Source: a virus
Direction: 5' to 3' (one strand)
Length of the DNA: 64,000 nt
Virus record (IMG/VR): IMGVR_UViG_3300035698_004757
Coordinates: 1-64,000 of that record
This document shows positions 56,701 through 62,134 of the stretch, piece after piece; the first letter of the stretch is position 1; the number at the start of each line of letters is the position of its first letter. The notes below the pieces were generated by a model, which saw nothing but the letters and a program-made list of their open reading frames with translations, made no database searches and was not told where the DNA came from. The position numbers and the translations under genes were made by a program.

Positions 56701-56985
56701 CAGAAATTGCGCACGACCCCGCTTAAAGCGGTGGCGTCGTTTGAAGCGGACCACCTCGGCCGGACGCCCGGGTCAACGTCACCATCCACGGTGCAAACTG
56801 AATTGGACATGTACGCCGCAGGGTACGGCCGCGAGAGGGAAGTGGTCACGGCCGGGATCAATGTGCGCGATGCGGCTGTGGTTGAAGTCGAGCCGGACAG
56901 CGACGGCAAGTTCCGTGTGCGGGTGTCGCGCACTGACCCGACTGCATATTCCGCTCGCCTGTGGCTGCTTGACGTTATTGATTAA
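53701..56985 (+). CDS. Large tail fibre protein with duplicated domain
   Basis: 1094 residues from ATG 53701, with GAGAGG upstream; an in-frame ATG at 53656 lies inside the preceding gene. The N-terminal 150 residues have the fibre pattern LKMGDNKITGLKAATAGSDA followed by VRLDQLTG. Two related beta domains flank a GGS-rich linker near residues 515-530: YDVATRQMTGGLLYTGNN against YDAATRQLTGELLYVPGTN. Their following strands also match (RAGTWRALGF against MAGRWSAVGY). The linker may act as a hinge. A receptor-binding role is likely but inferred. Confidence 0.75.
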   Translation: MAETSPDYSVLPHVSIGGVPPIGGYDIDANDLPALRAIKVTNLVGPGAANMQPNALHKRDLFILDRLMSLVANMNALTGKDSTGQDITGDGLPVYLSRFGELPMQADLKMGDNKITGLKAATAGSDAVRLDQLTGVDTSNFLLRTGANTWTGPAPLKMSPDNGTTRFQIKEGAAGTDPTDFVVLSQLQDVAVEGGVGGMLVDYRTGRVENPQDVGDAVNDPAITFVLDNPYATVYAFDATFFVTDTGGSFAHTFLDFKYDVATRQMTGGLLYTGNNLSHDPTGSFDVTIPENGTLTDVITLLSNDNGGSAGSPNYVIIRAAYITSSGAPSQLVINIFFSNNGTTAFHHRAGTWRALGFNGFGGVGQPTQAGTTYIPVTAHSSGVALRQYSDAAGNHDFSYALDGFPGVDKDRIIGAFVRVWVQGRNGKYSRLLARVGNDAGAFTTIFSSEGANNGDDCGSESLVLVPINRQQSLLDFRLSLETTSTGGDVDARTATQAVDYTIEGFLVTATPQSGGSGGSGGSGGGGLVYRSPWTPVDATVAAQRVQTFAHNLGIIPDFISVYFRYETSPGVYNVVQLQRTEGDAGDDENVSVTSIDTAALTAQIAPAGFSFTDANVNPGYETSLTAGEIQVVAGAIVPSASAGLGAQLYAAPVFIGGDSDDNYWQQYTSPSDYHVVDTVRPNGIALLQVDLFSAGPDVQVYDAAHPRYYLDGAAGFSRELVVSAVSFGDGVGQSTQAIAKLDDGGGLTFRVDGTPAGSFRYRIQHLGWVTEGADPIAPSTAPLMFADYQHGSFGHDDTVPFTLNLGDADTYIINGAFGMWGVSASSEEDHASIQLRYDAATRQLTGELLYVPGTNVDAATVADVILPTNGDVTLCALHGGGSATKGVRLRAAYVTGDPNTLKVYVNYFDTAINGNDSVTGRGMAGRWSAVGYLQDVTAALGTNEQGTLLYQTGDTGAAGVNQNIYDTWVAVDASAKIVGTAKRLLVWVDATEAAVRIRDQKLRTTPLKAVASFEADHLGRTPGSTSPSTVQTELDMYAAGYGREREVVTAGINVRDAAVVEVEPDSDGKFRVRVSRTDPTAYSARLWLLDVID

Positions 56986-56995
56986 GGACTACGCG

Positions 56996-57622
56996 ATGCC
57001 CGAAGCAACGAAGACTGTGATTGTGAACTTGGACGCCGACCGCCATATCTATTTGGAGGTGTTTGAGGGTGAGGACTTGCAGACGCCCTTGCAACTCAAC
57101 AAGGGTCACGTCGCGTGGGACTTATCCGATGCGACAGAGGTTCACGTCGAATACTCGTATCGCGACACATTCGTGTGGGAGGAAGTTTGGACGGCGCAGC
57201 GCACCGGCGAGGATTGGGCGACTGGGCTTTTGCTGCTCAATACACCCGCTCAAGTAACGGGACAAGCTGCGGGCACCTTCCGCGTCACAATGGCCGTCAG
57301 CTTCCCTAATGCTTTGGAGGTCATCATCGACCCCAGCTTTGTCGAGGTTCACCCTCAGCGGGGCTACACCGCTCGCAAGCTGGCTACCCATGTGGACGTG
57401 CCTGTGGACGTGTCAGGGGCACCTACGGCTGCACAGGCGATTGAAGGTGGCGTGGTGTCAACCGTGGCAATGGGTGGCCGGATTGAAGACCTCGGTGACA
57501 TTATCGACGGCGGTGTGGTTGTTGCACACGCTACGGGCGGTACAATGCCCGTGACGCGAAAAGTTGCGGGGCAAGTCGTGGTGACGCCTACTGTGGGTGG
57601 CCAACTGCCGCGTAACATTTGA
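56996..57622 (+). CDS. Fibre-associated protein with GGV repeats
   Basis: 208 residues from ATG 56996, with AAGGACTACGCG upstream; longer in-frame extension upstream is shadow of the fibre gene. Residues 1-130 are a beta-sandwich (DADRHIYLEVFEGEDLQTPL). Residues 143-208 hold three GGV-type repeats like those in the 49956 gene (IEGGVVSTVAMGG, IDGGVVVAHATGG, VAGQVVVTPTVGG). The shared repeats suggest the two proteins pack together. Its TGA stop is inside palindrome copy 15. Confidence 0.7.
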   Translation: MPEATKTVIVNLDADRHIYLEVFEGEDLQTPLQLNKGHVAWDLSDATEVHVEYSYRDTFVWEEVWTAQRTGEDWATGLLLLNTPAQVTGQAAGTFRVTMAVSFPNALEVIIDPSFVEVHPQRGYTARKLATHVDVPVDVSGAPTAAQAIEGGVVSTVAMGGRIEDLGDIIDGGVVVAHATGGTMPVTRKVAGQVVVTPTVGGQLPRNI

Positions 57623-57633
57623 CGCAGCGTCAA
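57619..57633. repeat. 15-bp palindrome, copy 15
   Basis: Perfect TTGACGC-A-GCGTCAA, including the stop codon of the preceding gene and 28 bp before the lysis cassette start at 57662. Confidence 0.9.
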
Positions 57634-57661
57634 AACCAAGTCCCCTGAAAGGAGACTACCC

Positions 57662-58342
57662 ATGCTTATGCTTGCGATGTTTAACCTATTCCTATTGGCG
57701 CAGGATGTCGCGCCTGCTGCTGCGGCCGCACCCGCAGTGGACCCCACCATGCCCATATGGTTGCAAGGCTTGCTTGGCCTTATTTCAACCGTCATCACGC
57801 TCGCGCTGATCCCTTACCTGACTCGCAAGGCCAACGAAGCCGAAGCCGAGATGGAGCGGGCACAGGCGGAGACCACCAACGCCAACGTGACGACCCAAAG
57901 CATCATCATCCAACGGCTCAAAGCGTTCATCTATCGCGTCGTCGCCGATGTGATGGAACGCGAGTTTATGCGTGTCGTCGAAGCCATCGCACGCGGTGAG
58001 TTGCGAACAACCGAACAGATAAAAACTGAGTTGTCGCGGTTACATGCCATTGTGCGTGATCGCGCTATCGCTCACTTCGACGGGCAAGGCATCAACATCA
58101 TTGCCGCCGCCGGTGACGAATTACTGGACAGCTTCATTGAGTCTGCCGTTAACAAGTTCAGCCCCTTCCCCGGAAGCGACACTGCAAAAACCTTGCTCAC
58201 TGAACATGTGTCGAATTGGCTTGTGAACAAAGGTGTGGACTACGCACGTAATCGGTGGATCACTGGGCAGGGGCAGGAATCTGTTGCAGCGCACGCTGCT
58301 GCAACAGGCCCGGTTACGACGGGTGAACCTCAGCCGGAGTAA
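57662..58342 (+). CDS. Holin-like membrane protein
   Basis: 226 residues, AAAGGAGACTACCC before ATG 57662. A hydrophobic N-terminus (LMLAMFNLFLLA) and a clear transmembrane segment at about 31-52 (WLQGLLGLISTVITLALIPY) are followed by a charged coiled coil. This layout resembles LL-H-type holins with a single span and long cytoplasmic tail. It is the first gene of the presumed lysis cassette. No endolysin is seen nearby. Confidence 0.6.
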   Translation: MLMLAMFNLFLLAQDVAPAAAAAPAVDPTMPIWLQGLLGLISTVITLALIPYLTRKANEAEAEMERAQAETTNANVTTQSIIIQRLKAFIYRVVADVMEREFMRVVEAIARGELRTTEQIKTELSRLHAIVRDRAIAHFDGQGINIIAAAGDELLDSFIESAVNKFSPFPGSDTAKTLLTEHVSNWLVNKGVDYARNRWITGQGQESVAAHAAATGPVTTGEPQPE

Positions 58343-58345
58343 GGC

Positions 58346-58885
58346 ATGGCGGGTACCAAGCGCAATCTGGTATTCACCGCCGTGGTGGGCATTATCACGG
58401 CGGTGTTGGGCGGCATCGCAGTGCAGGCTGTGTTGTCAGTGGTGCGGTCGTACAGGGAGAACGCAACCAAGGTCATAGGTTTGGATTCATCCGTGACGGC
58501 AGCGTTCGGTGAGATGCAGACTATTGACCAACGATCGCAGGCCACACACACCCGGTCGATCGAGACGGCAGCCAAGATCGACGTGTTGCTCCGTTTGTTG
58601 GACAAGGGCTACTTACACGTACCTAACATCGACGGTCCGGGCAGTAAAAGCCCTGAGTTGGGGGGCGCACAGGTGCCAGACGGCACATCCGGGCACGCAG
58701 GTAGCCCTCCTGACGCCCCGCCTGCTGATCCGGTACGGACACCGTCGCCGAAGCCTGCACCGCCAGAGCGGCGTACAGAGGCTCCTACGATCATCCTCCC
58801 CGTACCGCCGATGCAGCAACAAGCCCCCATCGACCCGGACCTGTACCGGCAGCAGATTGAAATCAAGCGCGGATCGAAGAAGTAA
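58346..58885 (+). CDS. Putative inner-membrane spanin
   Basis: 179 residues starting 3 nt after the holin-like gene, ATG 58346. One transmembrane segment at about 8-32 (LVFTAVVGIITAVLGGIAVQ), then a helical region and a Pro-rich C-terminus (PPDAPPADPVRTPSPKPAPP). This N-in membrane anchor with periplasmic helical and Pro-rich parts fits an i-spanin. The lipobox protein that follows would be its partner. Inference from architecture and position. Confidence 0.5.
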   Translation: MAGTKRNLVFTAVVGIITAVLGGIAVQAVLSVVRSYRENATKVIGLDSSVTAAFGEMQTIDQRSQATHTRSIETAAKIDVLLRLLDKGYLHVPNIDGPGSKSPELGGAQVPDGTSGHAGSPPDAPPADPVRTPSPKPAPPERRTEAPTIILPVPPMQQQAPIDPDLYRQQIEIKRGSKK

Positions 58886-58907
58886 CAACCCCGAAAGGAC
58901 TACCACC

Positions 58908-59795
58908 ATGTGGCTATCAGGTATCATCCAAGGTCTCCTTACTGCCTTGCTCAAGTATTGGGACTCAACCAACAAGCAGAAGACGGCGCAAGCCAACGAA
59001 TACCGCGCGATCGGCCGCGAGGCCCAACTCGAAAGCGTCAAGACCAACACACAAGTACAGGCCCGCATCAAAGCGGCCGTGGAGGCACCACGTCCGCCGA
59101 TACGCACGGCTGCGCAGTGGAATGCTGCGGGCATGTTGCTGCTGGTGTGCATGCTGTCACTTACGGGATGCGGGGCATGGACCAAAGTGGTTTATGCGAC
59201 GCACCCCATGCCATACATTGCGATGCCGGAACGTCCGGTACTCGACGAACAAGCACCGCCCATGACGGCCAACGGCCAGCGGGTCATGGACTACGCGATG
59301 CAATTAGAAGCGGGCATCAATGCCTACAACAAGGAAGCGAACAAACACAATGTCCTGTACAGCTACGAAGACGCAGATATCCGAAACGATCCGGCAGACG
59401 ACCAAGGGCCGCCTACTGGGCCTGTGGAAAGTATTGAACGACCTGCGGACCCAGTCGGTTCCAGCGCCATTCGCACTACTGATCCTCAAGAACTTTGCGC
59501 TGATTCAGGGGCAAGTTCTGCCGCACGTGCAAGAGGTCGAAGCCCCCGCAAACATATGCGATTATGTCGCGGGGCTACATCAGGTACAGGTCAAGAGCGC
59601 TGGCGACGACCGCGAGGCGAACATTGCGACGTACCAACAGGCGCACCCGGAAGAACACGCGATGCACGTGGCGCACTTGAGCAAGATCGAAACATTGTTG
59701 GCCGAAGCGATCGACGTAACGACGCACACGATGCCGCTGGAAGCATTCCCGGATATGTCGCCGGAACAACTCAACCGCTTGCTGCTGTTGGTTGA
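58908..59795 (+). CDS. Lysis-region protein with internal lipobox (possible o-spanin); C-terminal half doubtful
   Basis: The frame from ATG 58908 (AAAGGACTACCACC upstream) runs 295 codons. Residues 1-70 are an amphipathic and charged helix. A hydrophobic stretch ends in a lipobox near residues 78-90 (LLLVCMLSLTGC), too far inside for a normal lipoprotein, so a second start nearby is possible. After about residue 160 the sequence looks like the shadow of the overlapping 59350-59832 frame. Either the protein continues as nonsense-like tail, or a frameshift joins the two frames. Confidence 0.5.
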   Translation: MWLSGIIQGLLTALLKYWDSTNKQKTAQANEYRAIGREAQLESVKTNTQVQARIKAAVEAPRPPIRTAAQWNAAGMLLLVCMLSLTGCGAWTKVVYATHPMPYIAMPERPVLDEQAPPMTANGQRVMDYAMQLEAGINAYNKEANKHNVLYSYEDADIRNDPADDQGPPTGPVESIERPADPVGSSAIRTTDPQELCADSGASSAARARGRSPRKHMRLCRGATSGTGQERWRRPRGEHCDVPTGAPGRTRDARGALEQDRNIVGRSDRRNDAHDAAGSIPGYVAGTTQPLAAVG

Positions 59796-59832
59796 CGACG
59801 AACCTAAGAAAGCCGATCCAACCGAAGGGTGA
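59350..59832 (+). CDS. Hypothetical helical protein overlapping the lipobox gene
   Basis: 160 residues if begun at ATG 59350; ATG 59320 and TTG 59434 are alternatives and no start has a good SD. The sequence from about residue 20 on is protein-like and helical (LLGLWKVLNDLRTQSVPAPF, HVQEVEAPANICDYVAGLHQ) with an acidic end. It shares over 400 nt with the lipobox frame. It may be a separate gene or the true C-terminus reached by frameshift. Function unknown. A terminator follows. Confidence 0.55.
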   Translation: MSCTATKTQISETIRQTTKGRLLGLWKVLNDLRTQSVPAPFALLILKNFALIQGQVLPHVQEVEAPANICDYVAGLHQVQVKSAGDDREANIATYQQAHPEEHAMHVAHLSKIETLLAEAIDVTTHTMPLEAFPDMSPEQLNRLLLLVDDEPKKADPTEG

Positions 59833-59857
59833 CTACCCCCGCTTGGCTTCCTTTCCC

Positions 59858-59903
59858 TACCCGGCACCCCCTATGGTCCACACCACGGGTGCCGGGTATT
59901 TTT
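59858..59903 (+). terminator. Rho-independent terminator after the lysis cassette
   Basis: An 11-bp stem, TACCCGGCACC (59858-59868) with GGTGCCGGGTA (59888-59898), is followed by TTTTT. Confidence 0.9.
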
Positions 59904-59965
59904 ATGCGCGTCACGGCCGGGTGGGGGCATAATCATTGTTTTTCGTATAATCCGGGATATGCCGC

Positions 59966-59993
59966 TTGACACGGGGAAGCGGCGCGGTATCAT
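59966..59993 (+). promoter_or_regulatory. Promoter, TTGACA-16-TATCAT
   Basis: Consensus TTGACA (59966-59971) and TATCAT (59988-59993) are 16 bp apart, in the 209-bp gap between the lysis cassette and the gene at 60042. A TATAAT at 59946 has no partner -35. Confidence 0.65.
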
Positions 59994-60041
59994 GCACGGG
60001 TCAAGCGGAAGAATCGAACCCTCAGATAAGGACACACAACA

Positions 60042-60809
60042 ATGGCAACTTTCACACCTTTCGGTCTGGTGGAACTTCGCGACCTGCTCAAACAATCAAA
60101 AGGTTGGTTTGAAGCTGACGCAAGTACAATCCCCGCAAACACAGGTGAGGTGGTGCTGGACTTCTGGCCCGGTTCATTCAAAGCTGCGGGTCGCAATATC
60201 GTTATCCGTGTGTACACGCGTATCGACCCGAATACCGGGCAGGTGCGGACCTGTGGCGCTGACGCAATCCGGGTGTGCGCTGTGGACCTCGACCATAACA
60301 AGGGGTACATCAAGGCGCGCCGCGTGCATCGTGTAAAGGGCTGGCGTGATAATATGACAAATCGCATCATGGACGTTGTGCAAGCGGCGCTCGATCGCTG
60401 CGCAAGAGAGGCAAGCACGACTACTGTGGCACCGGCCCCGCTGAAACCTGCGCACCCCACAATCCCGGCCGACTGCAAGACGAAGAAGTCCAAGCTGGCG
60501 TGGCTTCGCGATCAGTGCAGCGCGGACGATGCGGTGGCGCTGGCCGTCGTGCAAACCATATTCAATTTCCAGACCGTGTATGAGCAAGACGCGGGTACGA
60601 CGGTCGAAGATAACGGTGTTGGGTTCTCGGGCATCGACGCGGAACTGCTGACCAGTTTTGTGCAGCAGTTTGAGGCGCGTCACGGGCTGTCGCCGAAACA
60701 ACTCGTGCTGCTGCGGGCCAAGGCCGCGAAGTACGCGAAGCAATACCTGACGGTCACCGGGAAGTTTGACGCTGCGTCAATTTTCGCTGTGCAAGAGGTG
60801 GCGAGATGA
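60042..60809 (+). CDS. Hypothetical protein, first gene of a non-structural cluster
   Basis: 255 residues, AAGGA before ATG 60042. The N-terminal 110 residues form a domain with VVLDFWPGSF, RNIVIRVYTRID and CGADAIRVCAVDLD, followed by a Lys/Arg-rich strand. The pattern resembles small domains in phage replication/repair regions, but I cannot name one. After a Pro linker the C-terminal half is helical, ending in FDAASIFAV forced by palindrome copy 16. It is driven by the promoter at 59966. Confidence 0.7.
   Translation: MATFTPFGLVELRDLLKQSKGWFEADASTIPANTGEVVLDFWPGSFKAAGRNIVIRVYTRIDPNTGQVRTCGADAIRVCAVDLDHNKGYIKARRVHRVKGWRDNMTNRIMDVVQAALDRCAREASTTTVAPAPLKPAHPTIPADCKTKKSKLAWLRDQCSADDAVALAVVQTIFNFQTVYEQDAGTTVEDNGVGFSGIDAELLTSFVQQFEARHGLSPKQLVLLRAKAAKYAKQYLTVTGKFDAASIFAVQEVAR
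60766..60780. repeat. 15-bp palindrome, copy 16
   Basis: TTGACGC-T-GCGTCAA at the 3' end of the 60042 gene, read F-D-A-A-S, 25 bp before the next start codon. Confidence 0.9.
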
Positions 60810-61108
60810 AGTGCCTTGACCAACTAGAACAACGTGTAACGGAATTGGGCGGCTCGATGGATCGGCAAGGGCTACCGGGCTTCGTTAACCTCGACGCGCC
60901 GGACGGCAAGGTGTGGGGTTGCAGCTTCATACAGTCGTTGTGTGTCAACGGTGCGAGCTATGACGAGACTTGGTGGGTCGAAGCGTGCAAGGATGCCCGC
61001 GAGAGGTTGGCATACGGCGTGTGCGACGATCCGGACCCCGAACTATCGGCTCATGGCCGAGGCACCTGCGATACCGCAACGTGCCAGCATTGCAAAGGGT
61101 GTGCATGA
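60806..61108 (+). CDS. Small Cys-rich hypothetical protein
   Basis: 100 residues from ATG 60806 (ATGA overlap). The C-terminus has a dense cysteine cluster (CDTATCQHCKGC) likely to bind zinc; other Cys lie at 39, 46 and 61. It belongs to a run of four overlapping small genes. Function unknown. Confidence 0.65.
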   Translation: MKCLDQLEQRVTELGGSMDRQGLPGFVNLDAPDGKVWGCSFIQSLCVNGASYDETWWVEACKDARERLAYGVCDDPDPELSAHGRGTCDTATCQHCKGCA

Positions 61109-61374
61109 TGGCTAAACCGACTACGGGCGAAAAATACTTTGCGACGCCGCACCGCATCAACGTCCGGGGCGCGGACGACACGGTGACGATCGACTTAAAA
61201 GGACCGAAGTGGGAATGCAAAGTGGTGCTGCCCGCACGGGAACTAATGGGGTGCCTCGACTTGCACGAATACCTTGTAACGGCTGCAAAGGCTGTGGGTT
61301 TTACAAGACCGAAAATGGTTGCCGCAAGCATTACCCAGCTTGTGGCCGAGATGGTGTGGAGCGAGAAATTATGA
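61105..61374 (+). CDS. Small hypothetical protein
   Basis: 89 residues from ATG 61105 or 61108; both overlap the previous stop. It is basic and beta-rich at first (FATPHRINVRGADDTVTIDL), then helical. Longer upstream extension in this frame is shadow. Part of the coupled run. Confidence 0.62.
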   Translation: MMAKPTTGEKYFATPHRINVRGADDTVTIDLKGPKWECKVVLPARELMGCLDLHEYLVTAAKAVGFTRPKMVAASITQLVAEMVWSEKL

Positions 61375-61637
61375 GTGACCAAGAAGACGGACTACAAACC
61401 CTGACCGATACGGTTGAAGCGGCGCGCGAACTGGCCGAGGAACTGGGCGTGCCGATACCGGTGGCATGGAGCCAGCCTGAGTACCGCGCTGTGATGGACG
61501 CGATCCACATGGGCGTCGGCACAGGGGCACTGCGTGACAGCACGGAAACTATGGCGGAGCAAGCGCTGCGCAAGATCGGTGTGGACAAGGCCGACTTGGA
61601 ATTGATTTTTGGTGCCGAGTTCGACCCGGACGCATGA
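61371..61637 (+). CDS. Small acidic hypothetical protein
   Basis: 88 residues from ATG 61371, overlapping the previous TGA. Acidic and helical (LTDTVEAARELAEELGVPIP). Last gene before the terminator at 61654. No known family. Confidence 0.65.
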   Translation: MSDQEDGLQTLTDTVEAARELAEELGVPIPVAWSQPEYRAVMDAIHMGVGTGALRDSTETMAEQALRKIGVDKADLELIFGAEFDPDA

Positions 61638-61653
61638 CTAAGCCTTATCCCCG

Positions 61654-61697
61654 GTCAGGTGGGACCGCTTGACAACGCCCCACCTGACTTGGGTTTT
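61654..61697 (+). terminator. Probable rho-independent terminator
   Basis: The stem GTCAGGTGGG (61654-61663) pairs with CCCACCTGAC (61679-61688), followed by TTGGGTTTTT. The T-run is displaced by GGG, so efficiency may be lower. Confidence 0.7.
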
Positions 61698-61715
61698 TAC
61701 TTTGCGAGGTGACTG

Positions 61716-62036
61716 ATGTTAATTGACGATTTTATGCGGGGCGTTGCCGTACTGCGGCGATCGAGTGGGCCGCAGGGGTTCTCCGTGAACCACAACCGAC
61801 TTGACGACGCGACACAGGGGCAGTGGTTCAAGCCGCGACGCGAAGGCCAAGGCATAGGGTCGCAGGTCTACCTCGATTGCGAGCCTCCGACGACGTTTGA
61901 TCGCCCCGACATTCACACGGCTGCGGCAAACGGTGAACTGCGAATGCGCGACTATCTGCCGGGCACGAACACAGGTCAGTACGACGAACTTTTGGCGGCA
62001 ACACAAGACGGGGTGCCGGGTATTGCACCAAATTGA
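61716..62036 (+). CDS. Small hypothetical protein
   Basis: 106 residues with GAGG before ATG 61716. Contains many charged and aromatic residues, no Cys motif, no membrane segment (DDFMRGVAVLRRSSGPQGF at the start). Its stop overlaps the -35 box of the helicase promoter. Unknown. Confidence 0.6.
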   Translation: MLIDDFMRGVAVLRRSSGPQGFSVNHNRLDDATQGQWFKPRREGQGIGSQVYLDCEPPTTFDRPDIHTAAANGELRMRDYLPGTNTGQYDELLAATQDGVPGIAPN

Positions 62037-62061
62037 CACACAAGCGTATTTACCGTACAGT
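62033..62061 (+). promoter_or_regulatory. Promoter, TTGACA-17-TACAGT, for the helicase
   Basis: TTGACA (62033-62038) and TACAGT (62056-62061) are 17 bp apart, 73 bp before ATG 62135; the -35 overlaps the previous stop codon. Confidence 0.6.
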
Positions 62062-62134
62062 ACGCAAACTTAATTACACGCTCGGGAACCCCCACCAACG
62101 CAATGTTGTGGGCACCCGTAAAAAGGACAATCCG

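Noticed and set aside
59946-59951. TATAAT as a -10 box
   Set aside because: No -35-like hexamer lies 16-18 bp upstream; the TTGACA/TATCAT pair just downstream is better.
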